Below are positions 16,305 through 24,526 of a stretch of 47,557 nt of DNA, in pieces; positions within the stretch are counted from its first letter, which is position 1; every line of letters starts with the position of its first letter. Source of the DNA: Clostridia bacterium. Its GTDB lineage: Bacteria; Bacillota; Clostridia; UMGS1810. The notes under the pieces are model-generated. The model was not told the origin of the DNA. It made no database searches and saw only the letters and a list, made by a program, of their open reading frames with translations. Both the position numbers and the translations under genes were made by a program. Where the stretch lies: the NCBI GenBank assembly GCA_017436905.1, contig JAFSCF010000009.1, positions 1 through 47,557 of the forward strand, given 5' to 3'.

Positions 16305-17697
16305 GCGAACAAATGCAAGATCCCCAAAACCTCTTGCTTTTAAACTTTGGGGATATTTTGCTATATTTTCTGCCTTGATTATGATTTTTCTGTGGGTTTT
16401 TCAAATTATTTTTCTTGGAACTTTTTATGAGAGCATGAAAATCCATCAAACCAAAAAAATCGGTGAAAATATATTGGAAAACTACAATTCCGAAAATATA
16501 GAAGAGTATATAAATGAACAGTCGTTTCAATTTGGTGTACGTATAATTATAGTGAATTCAGACGGAACTATAGCAGTTGGTGAAGACAGATTTTTTGGTC
16601 AGAGGCACGCACGCAATATTCCGCCTATGCACATACATATAAATGAAGATAAACTTGGAAAAGCCTTTATAGATGATAATAATTTTATGAGGATGAAAGC
16701 CGTTTCTTATACCGAAAAAATTCCAGGAGTTGCTAAGCAATATCTATATATCACGGCACCACTTGAACCTATTGACGCTACAACTCAGGTGCTTCAAAAT
16801 CAACTTGTTATTGCTTCGCTTATATCATTGATGATGGCTTTTGTACTGGCATATTTTATGTCTAAAAAACTTTCAAAACCAATTTCGGATATTACAAAAT
16901 CGGCAAAATCTCTGGGTATGGGTGACTATAATGTAAGATTTAACCAGGGATACTATAAAGAAATTGACGAGTTGGCAGATACACTTAATAATGCCGCAGA
17001 TGCTCTTTCTAAAACAGATGAATTGCGCCGTGATTTAATGGCGAATGTATCGCACGATTTGCGTACGCCGCTTACTATAATCAAGTCCTATGCCGAGATG
17101 ATACGTGACCTTTCAGGAAAAGATGACCAAAAGCGTACTATACATACAAATGTAATTGTAGACGAAGCCGACAGACTTTCGCTGCTTGTGAATGATATTC
17201 TTGATTTGTCAAAACTAGAGTCGGGAGCGAGTGGATTGGAGTTAAAAAAGTTTGATTTGAGCGAGGTTGTAAACGCTACCGTTGCAGCATTTAAGTCTTT
17301 TGAAAATGACGGATATGTTTTTTTAGTTGATTGCTGCGATAATGCCGTTGTGTGTGGGGATTTCCAAAAAATCAAATCAGTTGTATATAACCTTATAGCA
17401 AACGCTGTAAATTATACCGGTGACGATAAAAGAGTTTATATTACTCTTCAAAACGAAGTTGGTAAAATACGTTTTTCTGTTCGTGATACCGGTAACGGAA
17501 TTACTCAGGATGAACTCCCGAAAGTATGGCAACGATACTATCGTGCAAGCAACACCCATAAACGTGCATCTGTGGGGACAGGTATAGGCTTGTCGATTGT
17601 CAGGACTGTACTTAAAGCGCATAAAGCAGAATTCGGTGTTGATTCTAAAGTGGGAGAGGGTTCAACATTCTGGTTTTGTATGAAAACAGTAGAATAA
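16297..17697 (+). CDS. Sensor histidine kinase
   Basis: A 466-residue membrane kinase. A first transmembrane helix lies near 15-40 and a second near 165-190, enclosing an extracellular sensor of about 120 residues rich in charged residues. A HAMP segment (KKLSKPISDITKSAKSLG) follows. The dimerisation domain has NVSHDLRTPLT with His253, and the ATPase domain has the N box NLIANAVNYTG, G1 RDTGNGI and G2 GTGIGLSI. It phosphorylates the response regulator encoded just upstream. A frame extension to 16273 exists, but AGGAGG at about 16282 points to the ATG at 16297. Confidence 0.95.
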   Translation: MHKRTNARSPKPLAFKLWGYFAIFSALIMIFLWVFQIIFLGTFYESMKIHQTKKIGENILENYNSENIEEYINEQSFQFGVRIIIVNSDGTIAVGEDRFFGQRHARNIPPMHIHINEDKLGKAFIDDNNFMRMKAVSYTEKIPGVAKQYLYITAPLEPIDATTQVLQNQLVIASLISLMMAFVLAYFMSKKLSKPISDITKSAKSLGMGDYNVRFNQGYYKEIDELADTLNNAADALSKTDELRRDLMANVSHDLRTPLTIIKSYAEMIRDLSGKDDQKRTIHTNVIVDEADRLSLLVNDILDLSKLESGASGLELKKFDLSEVVNATVAAFKSFENDGYVFLVDCCDNAVVCGDFQKIKSVVYNLIANAVNYTGDDKRVYITLQNEVGKIRFSVRDTGNGITQDELPKVWQRYYRASNTHKRASVGTGIGLSIVRTVLKAHKAEFGVDSKVGEGSTFWFCMKTVE

Positions 17698-17734
17698 TCA
17701 AAAAGGACTTGGTAATTCCAAGTCCTTTTTGATT
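17696..17734. terminator. Bidirectional terminator between the kinase and mrp genes
   Basis: A perfect 17-bp inverted repeat around a five-base loop, with AAAAAGG and CCTTTTT arms that provide T-runs both ways. It includes the stop codons of both convergent genes. Confidence 0.93.
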
Positions 17735-18554
17735 ATTCATTTATAAATACTGAAAGTTCGTTTGTTATATCGTCGGGTATGGTTTCAATAGTGCCTGCGT
17801 CGCACAGTTTTGCAAACATCGGATTAATAGGAAGTTTTACAACTTTATCGATTCCAAAGTTTGCCGCAATTTCATCAATATGACTTTCGCCAAAAATGTA
17901 ATGCTTATTTGCGCAATCAGGACAGGAGAAGTAAGACATATTCTCCACTATACCCATAATCGGTACATTCATAAGTTTTGCCATCTTAACTGCTTTTTCA
18001 ACTATCATTGAAACCAACTCCTGCGGAGATGTAACAACAATAATTCCGTCAACGGGAAGCGACTGGAAAACAGTAAGCGGAACATCACCTGTTCCCGGAG
18101 GCATATCAACGAACATATAGTCAACATTTTCCCATATAACGTCTGTCCAGAACTGTTTTACCGTACCGGCGATAACAGGTCCTCTCCATACAACAGGATC
18201 TGTTGCATTATCTAAAAGGAGGTTGACAGACATTACATCTATGCCAGTTTTTGATGGAACGGGAAGCAGACCGAATTCATTGCCCATAGCACGTTTGGTT
18301 ATACCAAATGCTTTAGGAATTGACGGGCCGGTGATATCAGCATCCAAAATAGCGGTGTGGTATCCGTTCCTTTGTGCAGTAACTGCCATCATAGATGTTA
18401 CCAGCGATTTACCAACACCGCCTTTACCACTCATTACGGCAATTACCTTTTTAACGCTTGACATTTCGTGCGGATTTTCCAAAAAACTCTGCGGTTGTTG
18501 CTTGCTTGAACAATTTTCACCGCAAGTTTCACAGTTGTGAGTACATTCTGACAT
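17733..18554 (-). CDS. Mrp/NBP35-type P-loop ATPase, Fe-S cluster carrier
   Basis: A 273-residue ATPase of the Mrp/ApbC group, which holds and transfers Fe-S clusters. The deviant Walker A motif SGKGGVGKS lies at residues 42-50, and the MFVDMPPGTGDV signature is present. The C-terminal cluster-binding CxxC is in YFSCPDCANKH. The N-terminus adds a Cys-rich stretch (CTHNCETCGENC) seen in many clostridial homologues, similar to the eukaryotic NBP35 ferredoxin-like motif. An open frame of 16 further codons exists, but AAGGAG fixes the start at 18554. That ribosome site overlaps the stop codon of the upstream SGNH hydrolase gene, so the two are coupled. Confidence 0.93.
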   Translation of the reverse strand: MSECTHNCETCGENCSSKQQPQSFLENPHEMSSVKKVIAVMSGKGGVGKSLVTSMMAVTAQRNGYHTAILDADITGPSIPKAFGITKRAMGNEFGLLPVPSKTGIDVMSVNLLLDNATDPVVWRGPVIAGTVKQFWTDVIWENVDYMFVDMPPGTGDVPLTVFQSLPVDGIIVVTSPQELVSMIVEKAVKMAKLMNVPIMGIVENMSYFSCPDCANKHYIFGESHIDEIAANFGIDKVVKLPINPMFAKLCDAGTIETIPDDITNELSVFINE

Positions 18555-18567
18555 TTTAATTATCTCC

Positions 18568-19629
18568 TTATAATATATTAGAATTTTTAAGTGCTTTCTC
18601 AACTATGGGGCAAATAGCCTTGCCCATCCTGTAAAAGCCTAAATCGTTGGGGTGGCAACCGTCAACGGTGCACGCATCACGGTCTTCATCGGTGTATATA
18701 TCTTTTCCGTTTAAAAAGTATACGTTTTTATCACCATTGCTTAATGCGTTTTGATAAGTGGCGTATATTGCTTCGCACCTTTTAACGGTGGCTGGAAGGT
18801 CACATTCATTAGCACGGCTTATAAATATGACGGGCATATCAGGGTGTTTTTCACGAATGATTTTAAAAAACGGTTCGTGCGTTTTTTCAAGATGTTCGGG
18901 GGTGGGTGCATTGTGGTCATAATCCATAACAAAACAACTCATATCAATAGATGCAATAAGTTCAGCCATTTCGATTTCGCCTTTTGCGTTTCCGCTGAAA
19001 CCGAAATTTATAACCGGTACATCAAGCCAACGGCTTATCATTGTGGTGTATGAATTTCCCGGACGAGAAGCGCATCCGCCCTGAGTTATTGATGAGCCAT
19101 AGAAAAGAACAGGTTTATCAATTTTATAAGCGGACGGTGCAGATACAATAGCACCTTTTTCCAAACCTATATATAATTCTTTTACACCATTATATAATGG
19201 GAAGTTAATTGTAATTTCCTTTTCTTCATTTCCTAATCTTATAGTCGGCATGCAGTCGATTTTATCAGATTGGTCTGCCGAAACCGCCATATATTTAAAT
19301 TCGTTGTTTACATATATATCAAAGCCTGCACTACCAACACGTGTCATATGATTCATCGTGCCGTTGTCCAGAACAGTTGCCTTGATTGCTACTACGTTGC
19401 TGTTAGTTTTAAAACGAACGCATCCGCCTGAAGTGTGGTCTGCAAGGGCACTGACACCTTCGCTTAAATTGTGGCGGTCATCTGTTTTGATACGTACAAA
19501 CTCTTTATCTTCATTAAACCAATACAACCCGTCAACAACAAACGGAGCATCTTTTACAGAATAAAAATTTAATTCTTCGTCCGATGCGGATTTAATAACA
19601 AAATTTCTGTCAATTTTTTTTATATCCAT
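18568..19629 (-). CDS. SGNH/GDSL hydrolase with N-terminal beta-sandwich domain
   Basis: A 353-residue protein without a signal peptide. The N-terminal half (to about 170) is beta-rich, with FVVDGLYWFNED, and matches the jelly-roll domain that precedes some carbohydrate esterases. The SGNH blocks follow: Ser in FYGSSITQGG, Gly in NFGFSGNAKGE, Asn in DYDHNAP, and Asp/His in VDGCHPNDLGF. This group removes acyl groups, often acetyl, from sugars. The second of two nearby ATGs (19629) has the correctly spaced AGAGG and is chosen. It is the first gene of a two-gene operon with mrp, though no functional link is obvious. Confidence 0.88.
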   Translation of the reverse strand: MDIKKIDRNFVIKSASDEELNFYSVKDAPFVVDGLYWFNEDKEFVRIKTDDRHNLSEGVSALADHTSGGCVRFKTNSNVVAIKATVLDNGTMNHMTRVGSAGFDIYVNNEFKYMAVSADQSDKIDCMPTIRLGNEEKEITINFPLYNGVKELYIGLEKGAIVSAPSAYKIDKPVLFYGSSITQGGCASRPGNSYTTMISRWLDVPVINFGFSGNAKGEIEMAELIASIDMSCFVMDYDHNAPTPEHLEKTHEPFFKIIREKHPDMPVIFISRANECDLPATVKRCEAIYATYQNALSNGDKNVYFLNGKDIYTDEDRDACTVDGCHPNDLGFYRMGKAICPIVEKALKNSNIL

Positions 19630-19663
19630 ATGCATACCTCTTACTATAACTATTGACTATTAC

Positions 19664-19692
19664 ATTATAGTACCGTTACAAAACAAAGTCAA
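19664..19692 (-). promoter_or_regulatory. Sigma-A promoter of the SGNH hydrolase-mrp operon
   Basis: Minus-strand TTGACT (19692-19687), 17 bases, TATAAT (19669-19664). It stands about 35 bases before the start codon and back to back with the tRNA promoter. Confidence 0.88.
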
Positions 19693-19715
19693 GCAAAGGT
19701 AAAAAGATTTTTGTC

Positions 19716-19744
19716 TTGACTTTATATGTATTTTTTAGTATAAT
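19716..19744 (+). promoter_or_regulatory. Sigma-A promoter of the tRNA-Thr gene
   Basis: TTGACT (19716-19721), 17 bases, TATAAT (19739-19744), twelve bases before the tRNA. Confidence 0.9.
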
Positions 19745-19756
19745 AACACAGTATTC

Positions 19757-19829
19757 GCTGGTGTGGCTCAGTCGGTAGAGCAGCTGATTCGTAATCAGCA
19801 GGTCGTGCGTTCAAGTCGCATCACCAGCT
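19757..19829 (+). tRNA. tRNA-Thr (anticodon CGT)
   Basis: The cloverleaf can be written by hand: a 7-bp acceptor stem GCTGGTG/CACCAGC, D arm GCTC...GAGC with AGTCGGTA in the loop, anticodon stem GCTGA/TCAGC with loop TTCGTAA (CGT, reading ACG threonine codons), a short variable loop, and a T arm with TTCAAGT. The 3' CCA is not encoded. Confidence 0.96.
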
Positions 19830-19831
19830 TA

Positions 19832-19864
19832 AAAGGTACGATGCATATACATTGTGCCTTTTTT
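19832..19864 (+). terminator. Terminator of the tRNA-Thr gene
   Basis: AAAGGTACGATG pairs with CATTGTGCCTTT (two G-T pairs) and is followed by TTT. It starts three bases after the tRNA. Confidence 0.82.
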
Positions 19865-19912
19865 GTTGCAATAAATTTACACCCGGAAATGCGTTAAATT
19901 CAAAAAAATATC

Positions 19913-19941
19913 TTGACAAACAAAAATTGTTGTGTTAAAAT
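19913..19941 (+). promoter_or_regulatory. Sigma-A promoter of the first T-box leader
   Basis: TTGACA (19913-19918), 17 bases, TAAAAT (19936-19941). Confidence 0.88.
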
Positions 19942-19949
19942 ATGATTCA

Positions 19950-20220
19950 TATAAACGCTGTGATGCGGAATAGTACGCAAAACACTTTCGCTTTGAGAGA
20001 GATGCCGGGTGGTGCGAGGCATTGGGGAAGATTTGCAGAACTCACCGTGGAGCGGCTGCCGTGAACTGCAGTAGGGGCAGACGGGAACTCCCGTAACAGA
20101 GTTAAGGTGTGTTAGCATCTAAAGTGCGTCCTGGAGTGGATGAAGAAGAGTGGTACCGCGGAAACAAGAGTTCAACGTTTTCGTCTCTTTGAGCCAATAA
20201 AGAGATGAGGACGTTTTTTT
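19950..20220 (+). ncRNA. T-box leader upstream of the LeuA-like gene
   Basis: Stem I has the distal loop GGGTGGTGCGA on an ATGCC/GGCAT stem and a loop-E-like AGTA (5' side) against GAA (3' side) around the specifier. Stem II is ACGGG/CCCGT. The T-box sequence GAGTGGTACCGCGG (about 20148-20161) is followed by a terminator (20174-20220). T-boxes bind uncharged tRNA and then permit readthrough. The specifier area reads GAACTGCAG, which allows TGC (Cys), CTG (Leu) or GCA (Ala). The base that pairs with the tRNA discriminator is T (TGGT), which predicts A73. That argues against Cys, whose bacterial tRNA usually has U73. The amino acid therefore stays open. Confidence 0.94.
20174..20220 (+). terminator. 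T-box expression-platform terminator (first leader)
   Basis: A 17-bp stem with G-T pairs (AACGTTTTCGTCTCTTT against AAAGAGATGAGGACGTT) ends in seven Ts. It competes with an antiterminator built on the GGTACCGCGG element just upstream. Confidence 0.9.
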
Positions 20221-20272
20221 ATTGGTGCAGACAATCAAATGTATTATTTGGAATTCGAAAGGGGTTTTAAAA

Positions 20273-21661
20273 ATGAATAAAATCAAAATTTCAGACGTTA
20301 CGCTTAAAAAACTTTCTATGGAACGTGAAGTAGCACTTTTGTTCCGTGAAAAAACAGCGATTGCCGCTTGTGCAGATGCACTTGGTGCAGATGCGATTGA
20401 ACTTGCGCCTATAAAGAATCTTCGTGAAGACACGATTATTTATAAAACTATTGCACAGAATGTCCAGAACGCTGCCGTTGTTATTCCTGTAGGATTCAGC
20501 GCTGAAGATGTTGCAGCGGCTTGGGAATGCGTTAAAGATGCCAAGAAACCTCGTTTGCAGATAGAGGTTCCCGTATCTACTGTTCAGATGGAATATACAT
20601 ATCATATCAAAGCAGATAAGATGATTACCAAAATCGGTGAACTTACAAAGACTGCAAAAGAACTTTGTACTGATGTGGAATTTTCTGCGCTTGACGCTAC
20701 CAGAGCAGATATTGATTTCTTGATCAATGCTGCCAAAGAAGCAGAAGCAAACGGTGCAGGTGTTATTACAGTTTGTGATGATGCAGGTGCATCACTTCCT
20801 CAAGAAATCGCAACATTGGTTGAAAAAGTAAAGACCGCTGTAAATATCCCTGTATATGTTCAGGTTTCCGACCGCATAAATATGGGCGTTGCATCAGCGG
20901 TTGCGGCAATCCAAAAAGGTGCTGATGGTCTTAAATGTGCTATGGCTGGCAAAGATATTCTTTTAACAGGCGAAATTTCGGATGCGCTGAATGCTTGCTC
21001 TACAGAGATTGGTGCTGAAACTAACCTTAATAGCACAAAAATCCATGCAAGTATTGACGATATGCTTAGCAACATAAATCACGAAGCATATGAAACTGAA
21101 AGTACTGTAAGCGAAAAGAAGAAAATTCTTCTTGATTCAGACAGTACAATCGCTCAACTGGCACAGGCTACACGTGTTTTAGGTTACGACCTTTCTGATT
21201 TGGATTGCGGAAATGTATATAAAGCACTTATGCAGGTGTGTGAAAAGAAAGATGCAGTTGGTGCAAAGGAACTGGAAGCATTAATCGCAAGTTCTGCAAT
21301 GCAGGCACCTTCCACATACCATCTTGAAAACTATACAACTACCAGCAGCAATCTTATGAGTTCTATTTCGCAGGTTACATTAAAATGTAATGATGAGATT
21401 ATTTCCGGTGTAAGCACGGGTGACGGTCCTATTGATTCTGCGTTCCGTGCAATTGAACAATGTATAGGATATCATTATGAACTCGATGATTTTCAGGTTC
21501 AATCCGTAACAGAAGGAAAAGAAGCATTAGGCTCTGCTCTTGTAAGACTTCGCAATAACGGAAAACTTTATTCCGGCAACGGCATTTCAACCGATATTGT
21601 TGCGGCAAGTATAAGGGCATACATAAATGCTCTTAACAAAATAGTATTTGAGGAGGCATAA
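20273..21661 (+). CDS. 2-isopropylmalate synthase-like protein with degenerate catalytic site and intact LeuA regulatory domain
   Basis: A 462-residue protein. Residues 1-250 resemble the HMGL/LeuA TIM barrel and 310-462 the LeuA allosteric dimer domain (GDGPIDSAFRAIEQ, SVTEGKEALGSALVRL, GISTDIVAASIRAYINALN). The barrel keeps VEFSALDATRADIDFL and CDDAGASLPQEI. However, the catalytic TTLRDGEQ motif has become VTLKKLSMER, losing the Arg and the metal-binding Asp. The HxHDD metal motif has become VQVSDRINMG, losing both histidines, and the GERxGN segment is absent. Acyl-CoA condensation by the known mechanism is therefore unlikely. The protein may be an allosteric sensor or partner, or may catalyse something else. 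AAAGGGG precedes the ATG. It lies directly after a T-box and overlaps the ribosome site of the next gene. Confidence 0.85.
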   Translation: MNKIKISDVTLKKLSMEREVALLFREKTAIAACADALGADAIELAPIKNLREDTIIYKTIAQNVQNAAVVIPVGFSAEDVAAAWECVKDAKKPRLQIEVPVSTVQMEYTYHIKADKMITKIGELTKTAKELCTDVEFSALDATRADIDFLINAAKEAEANGAGVITVCDDAGASLPQEIATLVEKVKTAVNIPVYVQVSDRINMGVASAVAAIQKGADGLKCAMAGKDILLTGEISDALNACSTEIGAETNLNSTKIHASIDDMLSNINHEAYETESTVSEKKKILLDSDSTIAQLAQATRVLGYDLSDLDCGNVYKALMQVCEKKDAVGAKELEALIASSAMQAPSTYHLENYTTTSSNLMSSISQVTLKCNDEIISGVSTGDGPIDSAFRAIEQCIGYHYELDDFQVQSVTEGKEALGSALVRLRNNGKLYSGNGISTDIVAASIRAYINALNKIVFEEA

Positions 21662-21662
21662 A

Positions 21663-24122
21663 ATGAAGATTGTATTTTCCACTAAAAATGTAAATCGTGC
21701 TTCATTCCTCGATACTTGCCGTTATGCTTATGACTATGGTTTTGCAGGATTTGAAATTTACGATGCAATTAAAGAGCGAAGTCAGCATCACGACAGCATA
21801 TTGCGCCGTGAGCGTACCTCTGACGCTAAAAGAAAACTCATTAACCGTAAACTTTCGGTTTCTGCACTTCGTTTGCCTTATCCTGTTGAAAGTGATGAAA
21901 CTACTGCTGATGTAATTGCAAAGTATGTTGATATGGCGGCAAATTCAGGCGTTGCGAACATCATTGTGCGTGTTGAAGAAAAAACATCTTTTGATATATT
22001 AAAAGAAAAACTTACTGATGCTATAAAACGTGCCGAAAAAGCGGATGTGGGCATTTTGTTTGAAACTGTTGGCTTTTTATCCGATACAGAAAACGTGGTG
22101 GAAATAATCAACTTTTTCTCATCTGCGGCAATCGGCGCGTCATGGAATGTGAGAGGCACATATTTCGGCGCAGGCGAAACTGCAGAAGCAACAATTAAAA
22201 CTCTTGGTGCATATATCAAATATGTTCGTCTTGGCGATATGAAAGACGAAAAAACCGTTTTAATCGGTGAGGGCGAACTTCCTGTAGAGAACTTAATCAA
22301 TGCACTTTCTTCGCTTAATTTTGACGGATTTATCTGTGCTGCTTGGAATGAAGATATAAACGATGCAGATATTGTTCTTACACATTTTGCGAACTATATT
22401 TCATCGCTTAAACGTGAAAAGAAAAGTTTTGACCGTGCATATTATAACAGAGCGAAAACAGGCACTTTTGTATGGAAAAAGTATGATGTTATTGACGCAA
22501 CTTTCTCAGATGTGCTTGATACAATGGCAGAAAAGTATCCTGACCAGTATGCATTTAAGTATCCGACGCTTGATTATACAAGAACTTATGAACAGTTCCG
22601 CCGTGATGTTGATGAGTGCGCTGCGGCTCTTATCTCATTAGGCGTAAAAGCGGGTGACCATGTTGCTGTATGGGCAACAAATGTACCTCAATGGTTTATT
22701 ACGTTCTGGGCTACAACAAAAATAGGCGCTGTACTTGTAACAGTAAATACTGCATATAAAATTCACGAAATTGAGTATTTGTTAAAGCAGTCTGATACAC
22801 ATACTCTTGTTATGATTGAGTATTGCAAGGATATCAATTATAAAGAAATAATTCAGGAACTTTGTCCTGAACTTGAAAATCTTGCGCCGGGAGAACCCCT
22901 TTATTCAAAGAATCTTCCGTTTCTGCGCAATGTTGTAACGGTCGGATTTTCAATGACGGGCTGCCTTACTTGGGAACAAATGCTCTCACGTTCTTCGTTG
23001 GTGCCCCGTGAAGAAGTAAGAAGACGTGCATCATTAGTTAAGCCTGATGATGTATGTAATATGCAGTACACATCCGGTACAACAGGCTTCCCGAAAGGTG
23101 TTATGCTTACTCATCGTAATATTGTAAATAACGGCAAAACAATCGGTGACAGAATGGATTTGTCAACAGCAGACCGTATGATGATTCAGGTGCCAATGTT
23201 CCATTGTTTTGGTATGGTGCTTTCAATGACATCGACGATGACTCACGGCGGAACGCTTTGTCCTATTCCGTATTTCTCGCCGAAATCATCGCTTGCGTGC
23301 GTAAATGATGAGCATATAACTTGCTTTAACGGTGTTCCTACAATGTTTATTGCAATGTTTAACCATCCTGATTTTACAAAAACAGATTTTTCATATATGC
23401 GCACTGGCATTATGGCTGGTGCAAACTGTCCTGCAGATTTGATGCGCCGTGCAGCAGATGAAATGAATATGCGTGAAATCATTTCGGTTTACGGTCAGAC
23501 GGAGGCATCTCCCGGATGCACAATGGGCGAGGTTAATGAAGATATTGACCACCGTGTTGAAACTGTAGGGAGCCCGTTCCCCGGTGTTGAATGTAAGGTT
23601 ATTGACCCCGAAACCGGCGAGGAACTTCCTGACGGCGAAAGCGGTGAGTTTGTTGCACGCGGTTTTAATATAATGAAAGGTTACTACAAAATGCCCGAAG
23701 CAACAGCGCAGGCTATTGATGCTGACGGTTGGCTTCACTCTGGTGATATTTGCTGTAGAACTGCCGATGGCTACTACAAAGTAACCGGCAGACTTAAAGA
23801 TATGATTATCCGTGGCGGTGAAAACCTCTATCCCCGTGAGATTGAAGAATTCTATTTAACAAATCCCAAGGTGCGTGATGTGCAGGTAGTAGGTGTTCCT
23901 GATGAAAAATACGGAGAGGAATGTTGCGCATGGATTATTCTGCATAAGGGAGAAACATCAGACGAAAACGAAATGCGTGAATTTGGTAACGCTTATATTG
24001 CACGCCATAAGGTTCCGAGATATTTCATATTTGTTAATGAATTTCCAATGAACGCCGCAGGGAAAATTTTAAAATACAAAATGCGTGACCAGTCTGCAGA
24101 AATTTTAGGTTTAAAGAAATAA
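21663..24122 (+). CDS. Fusion of a sugar-isomerase-like TIM barrel and an AMP-forming acyl-CoA synthetase
   Basis: An 819-residue protein. Residues 1-265 resemble the xylose isomerase-like/AP endonuclease family 2 barrel (MKIVFSTKNVNRASF, ILFETVG, GEGELPVENLINAL). Several metal ligands of that family are replaced: WNVRGTYF stands where a DxGH pattern is usual, and VRLGDMKD where HxKD is usual. Residues 280-819 are an adenylate-forming ligase with TSGTTGFPKGVMLTHRN near 470, YGQTEASPG near 608, LHSGDICCRTADGYY, GRLKDMIIRGGENLYP and the catalytic Lys in NAAGKILKYK near 798. It therefore probably makes a CoA thioester of a carboxylic acid. The start one base after the LeuA-like stop codon, with GAGGAGG, implies coupled expression and a shared pathway. 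The substrate is unknown. Confidence 0.88.
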   Translation: MKIVFSTKNVNRASFLDTCRYAYDYGFAGFEIYDAIKERSQHHDSILRRERTSDAKRKLINRKLSVSALRLPYPVESDETTADVIAKYVDMAANSGVANIIVRVEEKTSFDILKEKLTDAIKRAEKADVGILFETVGFLSDTENVVEIINFFSSAAIGASWNVRGTYFGAGETAEATIKTLGAYIKYVRLGDMKDEKTVLIGEGELPVENLINALSSLNFDGFICAAWNEDINDADIVLTHFANYISSLKREKKSFDRAYYNRAKTGTFVWKKYDVIDATFSDVLDTMAEKYPDQYAFKYPTLDYTRTYEQFRRDVDECAAALISLGVKAGDHVAVWATNVPQWFITFWATTKIGAVLVTVNTAYKIHEIEYLLKQSDTHTLVMIEYCKDINYKEIIQELCPELENLAPGEPLYSKNLPFLRNVVTVGFSMTGCLTWEQMLSRSSLVPREEVRRRASLVKPDDVCNMQYTSGTTGFPKGVMLTHRNIVNNGKTIGDRMDLSTADRMMIQVPMFHCFGMVLSMTSTMTHGGTLCPIPYFSPKSSLACVNDEHITCFNGVPTMFIAMFNHPDFTKTDFSYMRTGIMAGANCPADLMRRAADEMNMREIISVYGQTEASPGCTMGEVNEDIDHRVETVGSPFPGVECKVIDPETGEELPDGESGEFVARGFNIMKGYYKMPEATAQAIDADGWLHSGDICCRTADGYYKVTGRLKDMIIRGGENLYPREIEEFYLTNPKVRDVQVVGVPDEKYGEECCAWIILHKGETSDENEMREFGNAYIARHKVPRYFIFVNEFPMNAAGKILKYKMRDQSAEILGLKK

Positions 24123-24145
24123 TTTAATAAATTTTAAAAAAACTA

Positions 24146-24174
24146 TTGACATTTCTGTTAAACGGGATTATAAT
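24146..24174 (+). promoter_or_regulatory. Sigma-A promoter of the second T-box leader
   Basis: TTGACA (24146-24151), 17 bases, TATAAT (24169-24174), a perfect consensus promoter 24 bases after the preceding stop codon. Confidence 0.93.
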
Positions 24175-24194
24175 ACACTTAAAATTTGAATATC

Positions 24195-24463
24195 ACAAAG
24201 AACGACTGTGACGAAGACGGTCGGATTGTGGAGCCTTGAGAGAGTTGCCGGTTGGTGCGAGGCAATGGTGAAACTTTCCAATGACTTATCACTTCTGAGT
24301 CGGAGGACCGAAAGCGAAAGTGAGTAGACTCCTTCCGTAATGCTGCGTAAAAGCAAAAGGCTTGTTAGAGCCTGGAAAGTGACGGAATGTATTTTCCGTA
24401 ATTTGAGTGGTACCGCGGGTTTAACAACTCGTCTCAAAGGTTTATTTTGAGACGGGTTTTTTG
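24195..24463 (+). ncRNA. T-box leader upstream of the XRE-cupin-ligase gene
   Basis: Stem I has GTTGCCGGTTGGTGCGAGGCAA, followed by the GAAACTTTCC arm and a CGGTC/GACCG stem next to the specifier region. The T-box element GAGTGGTACCGCGGG is at about 24405-24419, and a terminator follows. The specifier region reads CGAAAGCGAAAGTGAGTAG. Alignment to the first leader by its AGTAG tail gives GTG (Val), whereas counting from the adjoining stem gives GCG (Ala). Both tRNAs normally have A73, which agrees with the TGGT discriminator-pairing site. The distal parts of the two leaders are similar, so they may share ancestry. Confidence 0.94.
24427..24462 (+). terminator. T-box expression-platform terminator (second leader)
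   Basis: ACTCGTCTCAAA pairs with TTTGAGACGGGT (one G-T pair) and is followed by a T-run. Confidence 0.88.
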
Positions 24464-24526
24464 TTTTATTCAAAGCCGTAACAACAGTTTCGTAAGAGAC
24501 TAACGGAAATGAAAGGAGACAAAACA

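Noticed and set aside
20048..20080. Cysteine as the amino acid sensed by the first T-box, from the TGC reading of the specifier
   Set aside because: Kept only as one option, because the discriminator-pairing base is T and predicts A73, whereas bacterial tRNA-Cys usually has U73.
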